A stretch of 64,000 nt of DNA from Timema cristinae. Its lineage: Eukaryota > Arthropoda > Insecta > Phasmatodea > Timematidae. The notes below the pieces were generated by a model that saw only the letters and a program-made list of their open reading frames with translations, searched no databases and was not told the origin of the DNA. Shown here in pieces: positions 10,871 through 21,305 of this stretch. The stretch is from positions 2,059,389 to 2,123,388 of the forward strand of contig JBCFYV010001001.1 in assembly GCA_039000515.1 (NCBI GenBank), read 5' to 3'. The translations under genes and the position numbers were made by a program. Every line of letters starts with the position of its first letter. The first letter of the stretch is position 1.

Positions 10871-11700
10871 GTCGAACAGAACAACCAACACGAACATGTT
10901 CGCAACAGTCGGTGACCTGGTGGTCTAGGGTAAGGTGTCAGACTTCTATGCTGGCGGCCGGGGTTCGATCCTCGGTCCCGGCACAGATTTATCTGATTAC
11001 CAAACCCTTCCTTCACCTCTGACAAGACATCTTGTGAATGTGGGGAATGCCAGACCTCCACCGTGGTTCGGATTCCACGTTAAACTGTAGGTCCTCCATT
11101 TCATCTCACAATCACCCTACCATTACACATTAGCGTAAGTGCGTATAACCCGAATGGGTAGTAAGACGCGATGCTAATAATAATAATAATAATAATGTTC
11201 GCAACAAGTGTGGACGGTTATCCGAACAGAACATTGTAACAGAATATGTTTGTTGTTCTGTTCGGAATCGTTCCACCTGTTGTCAGTTTTTTTCCCGTTG
11301 CATCAAAGGATGTTCGTGTTTGGTCTTGTTTTAGTCTGGACGCTTCAACGAACAATTCCCCAAACATACTGTCACTGGCCAGAAAGCACCATCAGCAGGA
11401 TATATATATATATATTTTTTTTTTTAGTAATGAATAAATATGTATGCTGGCGCTGCTTCTTACACACGTTTACTTATCGCACCACCGATATCGGAGCACA
11501 AATGAGCTAGATGGAAATAATTATGTAGTTAACAATCATAGTAACACGTTGCGAACATGTTCTTGAACATTTTTTTTTTCACGTCTGGATACTCAGCCAC
11601 GGTGAACAGAACAACGAACATGTTTGTGGAAATGTTCGTTGTTATGTTCTAGTCTGAACGCGGCTATACGGATACAGTCTAAACGAACTCTGCTCACTCT
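10871..11700. mobile_element. Possible inverted-repeat element disrupted by SINE-B
   Basis: A set of related motifs (GAACAGAACAACGAACATGTT and its reverse complement) recurs at about 10874-10907, 11221-11270, 11546-11570 and 11602-11655. A perfect 13-bp hairpin stem lies at 11221-11233 with 11254-11266. The phrase GTCTGGACGCTTC/GTCTGAACGCGGC occurs at about 11334 and 11652. This pattern suggests a palindromic, non-autonomous DNA transposon or two nested copies of one. Outer ends could not be fixed. Confidence 0.45.
10908..11194 (+). mobile_element. SINE-B copy, plus, 12-bp target duplication
   Basis: Full-length: GGTGACCTGGTGGTCTAGGG head, GGGGTTCGATCCTCGG B-box, CCGGCACAGATTTATCTG, the shared 3' end and an (ATA)n tail. 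The 12-bp duplication ATGTTCGCAACA is perfect (10896-10907 and 11195-11206). It lies inside the repeated GAACATGTTCG motif of the surrounding element, so it interrupted an older repeat. Confidence 0.95.
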
Positions 11701-12085
11701 AGCAACACTCCACGTCACGTATTTTCTTATTGGACTGCGCAGCCACGAACCTACGTAGAGTTGGGAAGAACTATTTACTTTTGAGAAGAGCTTAATTTAA
11801 AGTGATTCGGTTTAAAGAAATGAACTGTTCATTGTATCTATTTCAAAAGTCCAGTCAATTGCGAACTACAGCCTGTAGTTCAATCATTGACTAGTTCGTG
11901 ATTTATCCGCAGCCATCAGCTTGCAGTTCACCTTCATTCCCCAGTTCATGATCTCTACACCCGTGACATTGGCGTGTATTGATTGAATCTGAGGAGTAAT
12001 ATAAAGAAGTGGGTAGTTAGTTAATTAGCTTTATATTACCGAGCAATAGAAATGACAAACAATAATTAACCCACATAATTTTTTT
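11400..12085. other. Unassigned; (TA)n and poly-T run
   Basis: A TATATATATA tract leads into a T run at 11400-11425. No gene or clear repeat follows, apart from the inverted-repeat motifs noted at 11546-11655. Confidence 0.4.
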
Positions 12086-12312
12086 TTATTACTGTGTCTT
12101 AGTACCTGTTCAGGTTAAACGCATATTTAGTCATTTGCTCTAATGGGGTAAGGATGAAGGAGGAATAATTTTAGAAGTAATATACTCGCATTTTCTTGGA
12201 AGGAGAGATGGAAACCATTTAGGAAAAAACCTCAGTAGACCTGACTGGGATTCAAATTCCGATCTCCTCATCCTCAGTAGACCAGTCTATCACTACGCCT
12301 GAGACCGTTCGC
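12086..12312 (-). mobile_element. SINE-A copy, minus
   Basis: The minus-strand order is a tRNA-like head, a B-box region (complement of GATTCAAATTCC), the family body (complement of ACCATTTAGGAAAAAACC) and the shared 3' end (complement of ACTGTGTCTTAGTACCTGTTC). The termini are diverged and no duplication was identified. Confidence 0.8.
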
Positions 12313-12995
12313 TCACTAAAGCTTATTAACTAATGGATATAATCTAACAGGTTTTATTTTCCTTTCGTTTCTATGGCAAATATTAATGCTAAGAATCATG
12401 ATTTTTTTTTACAGTCGCGTCACCTCGTAGCTAACTTGGAACAAGATCATTTTGAGAATTGAACTAATTCATTTGGAAGATTGGTTTATTTCGAACTATT
12501 CGTTAGCGAGAGTTACATATCTCAAACATACAGTAGTTATTTTTCCTTTAATCTAAATCCCTCATATTATTTTTCATTTTTAAATTCACCCTATAGCATT
12601 TCTACGACAAATATTTATTTCTGAGTCTCATTTGTAGCGATTTGTTTGTTTGGCGCTATAAGTGTTTTTCTCGAGGGCTTCCAAGACAACTGTTTGTTAT
12701 GTTTGCGACAGTCTTCATTCTATTTGGAAACACTGGATATTTTATCGAATGCAAACAAAGATGACGTCTGAAGCAGAGATTGCTCACGGTGCAAGAAGTT
12801 GTGATTCGGGAAGTCGATTTTTTTGCAGATCTTTCTAGGGCAAAAAAAATGTTCGAGTTAAATCTTTTTAAAAAAATGCACATAGGGACTATACCACTTT
12901 GGTCCAATTGAGTGGCTGCCCCAAACAAGCGAAATTTTAACCAACGAGCTGAAAAACATATTCCTACAGAGCAAAATGTATGAATAAAATAAAAG
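12313..12995. other. Unassigned sequence
   Basis: Minus frames at 12656-12928 and 12858-13103 have no recognised domain and no splice support. I call nothing. Confidence 0.3.
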
Positions 12996-12997
12996 TA

Positions 12998-13394
12998 CAG
13001 TAGAGTCTTGGAAACTTGACACTAGATAACTCGACATTCCGTGTAACTCGATATGCGCACGTGCACACACTTGTTGGTGCCAGTCATCACGATCCAAGGT
13101 CATTCAACTGCATAACCTCTCAGTTTGTTTGTGTAACTCGAGTGGAACAGTCGTGTTGCGGTGTTTTTACAAGTGCTGTGTTTGTTAGTTTTCCAATTCA
13201 GTAACATCTTATTCGAATCAACACAATATCATATGTACATTGCTTACTGCATTTCTGTATATTACACGTATATCCTGGTTTAGTAAACATGACATAGTAA
13301 AGATGCATATTATGCAAGTTCATTCGTAAAACTCGACATTCCAATAACTGGACACCATCTCAGGCCACATTAGGTCGAGGACCCGAGACTGCTG
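12998..13394. mobile_element. pogo/Tigger-like MITE with TA flanks
   Basis: It starts CAGTAGAGTCTTGG after a TA and ends with the complement of CAGCAGTCTCGGG before a TA (13395-13396). Subterminal segments with AACTCGACATTCC occur in both halves in opposite order of position. CAGTAGAGTCTC-type termini and a TA duplication are typical of pogo/Tigger elements of the Tc1-mariner group. The 397-bp length and absent transposase make it non-autonomous. Confidence 0.75.
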
Positions 13395-14228
13395 TATTAT
13401 AACATTTATAAAAAGCCATTGTATTTAATTTATATTAGTACACACATTTATTTTAAAAATAACTAAAGCTAAAAGCAAACAAATATGTAATGTACGTCAT
13501 TATGTAAAATGAAGATATAGTAAAAATAATTACTTTATCAAGCGAAGGTTACAGACTCATAAAGATTCTTACTTTGAAAAAAATGATGAAGTTTATACTG
13601 ATGTGTTGTCTTTATTGACCGCAACTGGACAAAGTCGGCGCAGGTATCTAATGCTGATAAAGGACTGCCGTGATTACCTTCCTGCATTAAATCAATCGAT
13701 AAATTTCCTGCCATTTGGTAAGTCATCCACTTTGGTGTATGCAACACGCCTACGCAAGACTTCGCGATAGCTGACTCGGCTGCTACCTCATGGGTCAATT
13801 TCGTAGTCAGGCTTAGTACTACTCAAGTGCGATGCTTCATTAAATAAATAACAACACCTGCTTCAACTAGCCAATTCCATTCTGGTCTAGGTAGTACGTG
13901 TCGTTCTTTATTTAGTATAGCGCCGCACTTGAGGCGTACCAAGTCTAACTATGAAACTTGCCCCATGATCTCTATATTTCGAGCGTGCGTGCCATCTACA
14001 ACCAGTTTGTTGTTCAATCATGACCTTCACTTTCCTAATTATGCTGCAAATTGACCCAAATAAGCGTAAACAATTCAGACTATATACAGTCGACCCTTGA
14101 TAGTCCGAACGTTTGGTTATAGTTCTGTATCATTGTGGTGGCTAAATCTAAGTTGATGACAACAAATTATGTGATATAACTAAACAAACTAAATATTTAA
14201 TTAGCAGTTATCAACTGACGTTCCACCC
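13395..14228. other. Unassigned; one pogo-like terminus
   Basis: At about 14087 the segment TACAGTCGACCCTTGATAGTCC looks like one end of another pogo-type element, but no partner end was found. The minus frame at 13538-13798 is open for 86 codons without a recognised motif. Confidence 0.35.
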
Positions 14229-14470
14229 TCTTCGGTGGGCACATGGTAAAAGGCATCACTCTCTCAGTAGACTGGCTGCCGATGACAGGTAGATCGGAGT
14301 TCATTCTCGGTCGGATGCACTGGGAGCAGTTATTCCTAAATGATTTTCCAATTTCACGCCACCCAAATGTGGGTGCACCTCTTACAAACTAAACCTTTCT
14401 CACCCCTATCACATTAGGTAATTAGTAGATAGGTGGATAGCCTGAACGGGTAGTAAGACGTGGTGCTAAA
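14229..14470 (+). mobile_element. SINE-A copy, plus
   Basis: The head is TTCGGTGGGCACATGGTAAAA, with GATCGGAGTTCATTCTCGG at the B-box and the 3' end GAACGGGTAGTAAGACGTGG. The B-box is mutated, so this is an old copy. Confidence 0.85.
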
Positions 14471-14544
14471 AACACCTGACGTGTTGATGGTGCGAACCTA
14501 AAGCATTGTTTTGGGCTGTAAATTAACAATAAATACAGCACTAA

Positions 14545-14965
14545 CTACTTTTCGGCTAAATGAGCAGCACTAACGATTTTTTTGTTTTCTGAGCAGCACT
14601 AACGTAGCACTAACGATTTCCTAGGGTACTGGTGTTAGTGCTGCACCATAATATGGTGGGCGGGGCCAGGTTGACGTCAACTTAACCCCGCCCAATGATT
14701 TTGGCTTATAGCTTCCACAAAAAGGTAGCACTAACGAACTTTTTGTGTTCAATGACCAGCACTAACGTAGCACTAACGATTGCCTTGGGTTTTGTCGTTA
14801 GTGCCACACCATAAGATGGTGGGTGAGGAAGGTTGAAGTCAACTTGGGCCTCGCTCAATGATTTGGGCTTATAGCTTCCACAAAAATGTATCACTAACGA
14901 AATTTTGGTGTTTATTGAGCAGCACTAACGATTGCACTAGGTCCGGTCATTAGTGCTTTCATGGT
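14545..14965. repeat. 163-bp tandem repeat, about 2.5 units
   Basis: The landmark GAGCAGCACTAACG (GACCAGCACTAACG in the second unit) lies at 14591, 14754 and 14917, exactly 163 bp apart. Each unit holds several copies of GCACTAACGA, an inverted GTTAGTGCTG-like segment, and GGCTTATAGCTTCCACAAAAA at the junction. Short direct and inverted copies inside each unit suggest that it arose from a small palindromic sequence. There is no coding. Confidence 0.88.
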
Positions 14966-15640
14966 CGGGGCTAAGTTTATGCACCTTAATACTTCCTATT
15001 TCTTTTGTAAATATCTCGGCATGGGTCTACCCAGCTTTGTTGCCTAAAGTAACACAGATTTTTTTTTAATGTACCCAAGCACCAAAATAGTGGTGAGTAG
15101 TTAAATAGTTCCTTGTGTCTTTATTTTGGCCTTGTTAAAACCGTAAATAAAGCAGTATTTTTTAAATTTATTTTTTGTCTACTTGGAGGGGGTTGAACAC
15201 ACACACACCCTTACACACACACACACACCCTTCCCCCCATGGCTACGGCCATTACCCACAACCACATGTAACGTCACAATCGCTGTTGGAAACTTAGCTG
15301 ACCTCTGAACATGGCGGGAGTTAGTAAATTTACCTTGAAAAAGTAATTAGTACCCGCCGCACTACTGTTAGTTTTGAATGTGCTCTAAGTTCCAAAAAGG
15401 TTGGGGACCTCTGGTATAGTTATTTTTGGCTTAGTGATGGCGCTTTGGGATCGTATTTAAAAATATTTATTTCACTGGCTTGGTTTTAAAATATTATTTT
15501 AAAGTTTGAAAACAAATATTTCTATGTCACTCAGGCTTTTGGTTATTTTAAGATAGTAAATTATTATATTAGGAATATTAGGATTCTTGTAGGAAAAAAA
15601 CTTTTTAAATAATACGGACTTTTTTTTTTTTTTTTAGATA
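14966..15640. other. Mostly unassigned; (AC)n and a possible hAT end
   Basis: A (CA)n/CCTT tract lies at 15197-15232. At 15391-15413 the sequence CAAAAAGGTTGGGGACCTCTG, read in reverse, is a typical hAT terminus (CAGAGGTCCCCAACC). The other end of that element was not found. Confidence 0.4.
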
Positions 15641-15644
15641 GGAA

Positions 15645-16160
15645 ATGAATACAGTCAGTAAATTCATACTATTAATCGGTCAGCCGTTACGATCTTGCCT
15701 GCTGTCAAGAAATGTAAAATTCAGAGTATACAATATTACACTTTCACCGGATGTTCTCTATGGTTGGGAAACGTGGTCTTTTACCTTACATGACGAGAAG
15801 AAATATAGGGTGTTCCAAAAACAAAATGCTTAGGAAAACATTTGGCCCAAAAATGGATGAAGATATGGAGAGAGGATGAGGTTATATAATGAGGAGTTAA
15901 ATAACCTGTACTCATCACGAAACATTGTTACGATGGTCAAATCTAGCAAGTTACGGTGGGCAGGACATTCAGCGTGAATGTAAGAATCTAGACCCGTGTT
16001 CAAGGTATTGACTGGCAAATCCAATGGAAAGAGACCATTGGGAAGGCCTAGACGCTAATGGGAAGATGACATTAGAATGATTCTGAAAGATATAGGGTGT
16101 AATGAGGGGGACTGTATATAACAAGCTCAAGATAGTAATAGGGGGACTGGATAGAATTAG
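15645..16160 (+). pseudogene. Non-LTR retrotransposon, degenerate C-terminal ORF end
   Basis: Plus-strand fragments match the conserved C-terminal region after the reverse transcriptase of common arthropod non-LTR elements. They include VLYGWETWSFTLHDEKK, then in another frame a 'LRKTFGPKMDE' piece, 'LRWAGHS', 'GKRPLGRPRR' and finally 'DWIxLAQD'. Stops and frameshifts separate them, and everything 5' of this is missing, as expected for a 5'-truncated dead copy. It runs straight into the minisatellite built from its own last coding segment. A second, unexpanded copy of the same 3' end is at 39745-39890. Confidence 0.85.
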
Positions 16161-17790
16161 CTCAAGATAGTAATAGAGGGACTGGATAGAACTAGCTCAA
16201 GATCGGATATGGTGTAATGAAGTGGCCTAAATAGAACTAGCTCAAGATCGGGATATGGTTTAATGAAGTGGACTGGATAGAACTAGGTCAAGATAGTAAT
16301 ATGGTGTAATGAAGTGGACTGGATAGAACTAGCTCAAGATAGTAATATGGTGTAATGAAGTGGCCTAAATAGAACTAGCTCAAGATCGGAATATGGTTTA
16401 ATGAAGTGGACTAAATAGAACTGGCTCAAGATCGTAATATGGTGTAATGATGTGGACTGGATAGAACTAGCTCAAGATAGTAATAGGGGGACTGGATAGA
16501 ACTAGCTCAAGATACTAATAGGGGGACTGGATAGAACTAGCTCAAGATAGTAATAGGGGGACTGGATAGAATTAGCTCAAGATAGTAATAGGGGGACTGG
16601 ATAGAACTATCTCAAGATCGGAATATGGTGTAATGAAGTGGACTAAATAGAACTGGCTCAAGATCGTAATATGGTGTAATGATGTGGACTGGATAGAACT
16701 AGCTCAAGATAGTAATAGGGGGACTGGATAGAATTAGCTCAAGATAGTAATAGGGGGACTGGATAGAACTAGCTCAAGATCGGAATATGGTGTAATGAAG
16801 TGGACTAGATAGAACTAGCTCAAGATAGTAATATGGTGTAATGAAGTGGACTAAATAGAACTGGCTCAAGATCGTAATATGGTGTAATGATGTGGACTGG
16901 ATAGAACTAGCTCAAGATAGTAATAGGGGGACTGGATAGAACTAGCTCAAGATAGTAATAGGGGGACTGGATAGAACTAGCTCAAGATAGTAATAGGGGG
17001 ACTGGATAGAATTAGCTCAAGATAGTAATAGGGGGACTGGATAGAACTATCTCAAGATCGGAATATGGTGTAATGAAGTGGACTAAATAGAACTGGCTCA
17101 AGATCGTAATATGGTGTAATGATGTGGACTGGATAGAACTAGCTCAAGATAGTAATAGGGGGACTGGATAGAATTAGCTCAAGATAGTAATAGGGGGACT
17201 GGATAGAACTAGCTCAAGATCGGAATATGGTGTAATGAAGTGGACTAGATAGAACTAGCTCAAGATAGTAATATGGTGTAATGAAGTGGCCTAAATAGAA
17301 CTAGCTCAAGATCGGAATATGGTTTAATGAAGTGGACTAAATAGAACTAGCTCAAGATCGGAATATGGTGTAATGAAGTGGACTGGATAGAACTAGCTCA
17401 AGATAGTAATATGGTGTAATGAAGTGGCCTAAATAGAACTAGCTCAAGATCGGAATATGGTTTAATGAAGTGGACTGGATAGAACTAGGTCAAGATAGTA
17501 ATATGGTGTAATGAAGTGGACTGGATAGAACTAGCTCAAGATAGTAATAGGGGGACTGGATAGAACTATCTCAAGATCGGAATATGGTGTAATGAAGTGG
17601 ACTAAATAGAACTGGCTCAAGATCGTAATATGGTGTAATGATGTGGACTGGATAGAACTAGCTCAAGATAGTAATAGGGGGACTGGATAGAATTAGCTCA
17701 AGATAGTAATAGGGGGACTGGATAGAACTAGCTCAAGATCGGAATATGGTGTAATGAAGTGGACTAGATAGAACCAGCTCAAGATATAGT
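16094..17790 (+). repeat. Minisatellite from the LINE C-terminus, 46- and 35-bp units
   Basis: About 40 units end in AACTAGCTCAAGAT. There are two main lengths: 46 bp (containing ATGGTGTAATGAAGTGGACT) and 35 bp (AGTAATAGGGGGACTGG, an 11-bp deletion form). One unit corresponds to the codons for CNEVDWIELAQDRN of the parent retrotransposon, but 46 is not a multiple of three, so the array is not a protein repeat. A higher-order period is visible: the marker GATGTGGACTGG lies at 16449, 16681, 16889 and 17121, giving two 440-bp copies (16449 to 16889 and 16681 to 17121). Unequal exchange is the likely mechanism. Confidence 0.95.
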
Positions 17791-17870
17791 TATGTTTCTT
17801 ACATTTGTAGGCTAAGCGTGGCAATGAACGTTCTTGCTCCTAATGCCATAGAATAAGTCAAAATTTATAT
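17791..17870 (+). pseudogene. 3' remnant of the same LINE after the array
   Basis: Immediately after the array, GCGTGGCAATGAACGTTC and CTAATGCCATAGAATAAGT match the segment at about 39848-39895 that encodes the end of the LINE protein. The minisatellite is therefore flanked on both sides by its parent element, with the remaining coding end and stop preserved on the right. Confidence 0.8.
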
Positions 17871-17889
17871 CCTTTAAGTTTATTACTAG

Positions 17890-18445
17890 TGTTAGGTCAT
17901 AGGTAATGATATCAATAAAAAATGGCATTTAAAGATCACATGACTTGACGTATGAATGTATGAAGACAGTCCTAGTAATTTATGTAACTGGGAAAAATGT
18001 CCCTTCATAGCTAAATCATATTGTAAATAACTCGTCCTATCTTATTTTTAATTCACGTAACGCGTCTTGTCATCCGTCCGTACTAGCCGCATTTTTTACT
18101 CTAATGGGATAAGGATGAGGAAAATAGGGTTTAAAATTACCTGAGATTTGAACACTGACCTACCCTTCACAAACAAACTGGAGGAGATGAGACTGGTGTC
18201 TTTAACTACGTGCCCGCATGTGTTGTTTGTGATCTTCAATCGATTGGTTTCTTTTAACAAACGGTAGGCTTGGAAATTGTTGGATTTTATCATAGTCCTA
18301 CGCTCTAACTATAACCCAATTTTCTTACAATGGACCTATCTGACAGCTAGAAAAAAATAATAGATTTGTTCACCTATTCATACGTCAATCCATGTGATCT
18401 TTCACTTTTTGAGGGATGTTATCAATACTCTTATAACAATAATAT
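17890..18445. mobile_element. FB2 foldback element
   Basis: The left arm carries GATATCAATA and GATCACATGACTTGACGTATGAAT. The right arm carries the reverse complement (TTCATACGTCAATCCATGTGATC, then TTATCAATACTCTTATAACAAT). The same arms appear at 33785-34200, and single arms at 39150-39320, 51210-51360 and 59880-60010. No protein is encoded, so this is a non-autonomous palindromic element. A degraded SINE-A 3' end is embedded at about 18058-18170. Confidence 0.7.
18058..18170 (-). mobile_element. SINE-A fragment, minus, degraded
   Basis: AACGCGTCTTGTCATCCGTCCG and TCTAATGGGATAAGGATGAGG correspond to the family's 3' end and adjacent body in minus orientation. The tRNA head is too diverged to place. 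Confidence 0.5.
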
Positions 18446-18454
18446 AATAAAATT

Positions 18455-18705
18455 ATAGCACCGTGACTTACTAACTGTTTGAGTTATACGCTTGAGGACT
18501 AATTACACTAAAGGGTTAAGAATTGAGAAGGTTGAATTTAGAGGAAGTCTACCCACATTTGTGTGGAGGGAGATTGGAAAACTATTTAGGAAAAACCATC
18601 CCCAGTTCACCCGACAGAGATTCGCAGTTCGATCTCCCCGTCCTTGGTGGTCTAGCTCAAAACGTAACTAGTCCTTAGATAACTACGCCACCAAGGCGGT
18701 AGTAA
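18455..18705 (-). mobile_element. SINE-A copy, minus, variant head
   Basis: The 3' end (AGCACCGTGACTTACTAACTG) lies at the left and the family body in the middle. At the right is a head of the variant type that reads, on the minus strand, GCCTTGGTGGCGTAGTTATC. The head includes a GAGCTAGACCACCAAGGACGG insert also present at 60418-60663, which marks a subfamily. Confidence 0.85.
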
Positions 18706-18799
18706 TAATAATAAAAATAATATAATTATCACCAAAGTTGACAGCAAAAAAAATTGTATTTAATAAATGGGGTTCTCCAAATATCCGTTACATTTAGAT

Positions 18800-19170
18800 T
18801 GGTATGAAAGAGACGCGAAAGGCAGTATTTTTACAGTTTTTATAGAAAATCATTTTGTTGGCCAAAATAAATATAGTACTTCTCCGGTAAAAAACATAGT
18901 TTAATTTTCTTCACGTGATGATATCAACATTTCTTGAATATCTTTTAAAGGTGTCCTAAAATTTAGTGAAAAAGTTCTCCTCTTTTAAAAAGTTTCTCAT
19001 CTAATGCCGCTGCACTCATGACACATATTCAACAACTGTTGATATCACTTCGTGAAGAAACTTACGCTCTATATTTCATTTGAAGAGAAATTTATTTATT
19101 TTGTTTAAAAAAAATTTGATAAACAAAAACTTCTAAAACACTTCACTTTTCTCGCGCGCCATACATTCCC
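18800..19170. mobile_element. FB1 foldback element
   Basis: The left arm TTGGCCAAAATAAATATAG ... TTCACGTGATGATATCAACA is mirrored by a right arm (TTGATATCACTTCGTGAAGAA ... ). The central part, TCTTGAATATC against CATATTCAACAA, also folds. It matches the copies at 35355-35735, 50455-50840 and 52590-52985. There is no coding capacity. Confidence 0.75.
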
Positions 19171-19548
19171 ACCTAAAGTCTCAGTCGCGAACACATGGTC
19201 ACGTCTGAACCCAAATTGCAGGTCTGGAAAGACACCAGCTACAGTGGCCTTCAAGTGTTGACCTTTCTTTTTCTGCACCCCTGTGTTTGCTCGTGGGAAC
19301 CTTTTCGTAAAGTGTGTTGCTCTTCAATAACGCGAGGCAGGGGGTTTCGCCGTGACATCACGGCCGGTAGAGGGATGCGAGGATGGTATTACCATAAACC
19401 AAGTATACATGGACAGGAAATACAAGGTTAAAATATTCCCTCCAATTTTTTAAAATTATTTTTTTCACTGACACCTAATAATTTTAGTTTTGTCAAGTGG
19501 CTGCTTTAAACGTTAGTCTTTCAATATTTTTTTTCTCATAAGTGTCTT
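19171..19548. other. Unassigned sequence
   Basis: A plus frame at 19195-19431 is open but has no recognised domain. Its GC content is a little higher than the surroundings. I call no gene. Confidence 0.3.
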
Positions 19549-19865
19549 TATTATTATTATTATTATTATTATATATCATCATCACCACTGCGTCTTACTA
19601 CCCGTTCGGGTTGTACGCGCTTACGCTAATGTGTAATAGTAGGGTAATTGTGAGATGAAGTGGAAGGAGCTACAGTTTAACGTGGAATCCGAACCACGGT
19701 GAAGGTCTAGCATTCCACACATTCACAAGTTGTGATTAATACACGTCTTTTCAGAGGTGAAGGAAGGTTTTGGCAATCAGATAAATCTGTGCCGGGACCG
19801 AGTATTGAACCCCGAACTGCCAGCACAGAAGTTTGACACCTTACCTCTAGACCGCCAGGTCATAT
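19549..19865 (-). mobile_element. SINE-B copy, minus
   Basis: A (TTA)n tail and the shared 3' end lie at the left (CACTGCGTCTTACTACCCG). The body follows (ATCCGAACCACGGTGAAGG), and at the right is the tRNA-like head with B-box (complement of GAGTATTGAACCCCG), ending ...CCGCCAGGTCAT. Target duplication is unclear. Confidence 0.9.
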
Positions 19866-20620
19866 TACTATGTATATCAGTTTATTAAAGTGTTGTCTAT
19901 ATTTACCTTCATTTTCATCGTTCATTGAGGAAAATAAAAGTATGTCCTGACTATTGCAGATTTGAGAGTGTGAGGAAAAGTGAGAATATGGGCGGTGTGA
20001 AATTTCACAATAGATTTAAGACATTTTCGACAGTAAATAGAACTAGACACAAACACAACACTTATTGCTATAGGATCAAGAAAATCAAAAGAAAAATACA
20101 TGTTTAATTTACTTTTAATATCAACCCCCCCCCCAAAAAAACTCTGTTCAATAAATGCTCGCTAAAATGGCCGTATCTGTTAAAACACTACGAATTAAAT
20201 TACAAAAAATCTACAGGAAGTATTTTATATGCCCTATAAATACTATCCAAGTTCATCAGATATGTTTAAAATATTTAAGATAATACCTAATGTATTTATC
20301 ATGAAGAAACTAGCTCAAAAATAATATACAAACCTAGTGCCAGCCATCGGGAAAACAGCCAATCTCTCTCTAAGCGATAATATTAAAGTATCACTGGCTA
20401 CTCTATCAAATAAATAACCAGTTTTTACTGTAGTTCGACTGTTAAGTTATGGAACGATAGTTCAAGAAATATAAAAATATGTAGGATATTAAATAAAATA
20501 CCTGTTTATTAAAGAAAAATAAACATTCTTAGACAAGTGTTCCTCGCGGAAAATCAGAGAAGCTCTGAGCGATAAAACGAAAGCTCTCCCACCACTGCGT
20601 CTTTGATATAGATATATATA
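19866..20620. other. Unassigned AT-rich sequence, (TA)n tract
   Basis: No genes are recognised. A C9 run lies at about 20126 and a (TA)n tract at 20604-20630, directly against a SINE. Confidence 0.4.
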
Positions 20621-20627
20621 TATATAT

Positions 20628-20822
20628 ATAATACGCGGTGATATATACTACCTGTTCAGGTAATGCGCGTATGTGATAATTACATTGATGAGTTAGGGAT
20701 GAGGAAGGTTTAATTTAGAGGAAGTGTACCCACATTTACGTGGATGGAGAGTGGAAAACCATTTGGAAAAAATCTTCCGTGCACCTGACCAGGATTCAAA
20801 CCCCGATTTCCTGTCATTGGTA
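20628..20822 (-). mobile_element. SINE-A copy, minus, first of a tandem pair
   Basis: A diverged 3' end (ACTACCTGTTCAGGTAATGCGC), the body (GAAAACCATTTGGAAAAAATC) and a B-box region (complement of AGGATTCAAACCCCGATTTCC) are present. Its head stops where the next copy's 3' end begins, making a head-to-tail dimer. Confidence 0.8.
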
Positions 20823-20992
20823 GCACCACCTCTTACTACCTATCCAGGACGTACCCGTATTTTACACTTATCAGGTACTAGGGATGATAAAATTGGAATT
20901 TAAAATAAATGTAACCGCATTTGCGTGGAAGGAAAACCAGCCTCAGTACACATAGTCGGGATTAGAACCCCGACCTCCCCTTCAGCTCTAAA
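20823..20992 (-). mobile_element. SINE-A copy, minus, second of the pair
   Basis: It begins TAGCACCACCTCTTACTACC and continues through a shortened body to GGGATTAGAACCCCGACCTCC. Internal deletion makes it shorter than the family norm of about 240 bp. Confidence 0.8.
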
Positions 20993-21230
20993 TCAAACCC
21001 GATGATTTTGGCATTAAATCCGTTGATACTGGTCATATGTTTATCTAATACATAAAAATAAACGCTGTAAATAATATAAAATAATTTTTTAAATGCTATA
21101 ATTTTTTAATATTGTTGGTTGCTCTGTTTCGCACAACATACTAACTTGACAACTCTCCTGGACTATTGAGAACGTATTTATCAGATTACTGTTCACAACT
21201 ATGCTTGACTAGGTTTTGTAACTGTTTCAG
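20993..21230 (+). other. Intronic sequence upstream of the GT25 exon
   Basis: Presumed intron. It ends in a normal acceptor (GTAACTGTTTCAG at 21218-21230). No branch point can be assigned with confidence. Confidence 0.6.
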
Positions 21231-21305
21231 ACTCCTGAACGGAACTTCTCTGGGCGAATGGGATATTCACATGATGCCTGAATACGAGGACCCTTATCAC
21301 AAAAG
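21231..21305 (+). CDS. COLGALT: Procollagen galactosyltransferase (GT25) internal exon
   Basis: This 75-bp exon is bounded by TGTTTCAG and GTGAG. It starts with the last base of a split codon, has 24 full codons, and leaves two bases of a split codon at its end. The peptide (LLNGTSLGEWDIHMMP then EYEDPYHK) matches, residue for residue in length, the segment of animal collagen beta(1-O) galactosyltransferases just before the 'R-P-x-T-x-G-E' motif. It continues in phase to the exon at 33027. The enzyme, located in the endoplasmic reticulum, transfers galactose from UDP-galactose to hydroxylysine in collagen. The exon boundary coincides with that of the vertebrate genes as I remember them. Upstream exons were not found in the preceding 21 kb. 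The paralogue Cercam is an alternative name for the family. Confidence 0.88.

Noticed and set aside
14087..14125. Second pogo/Tigger element
   Set aside because: One terminus-like sequence (ACAGTCGACCCTTGATAGTCC) is present, but no matching opposite end or TA duplication was found.
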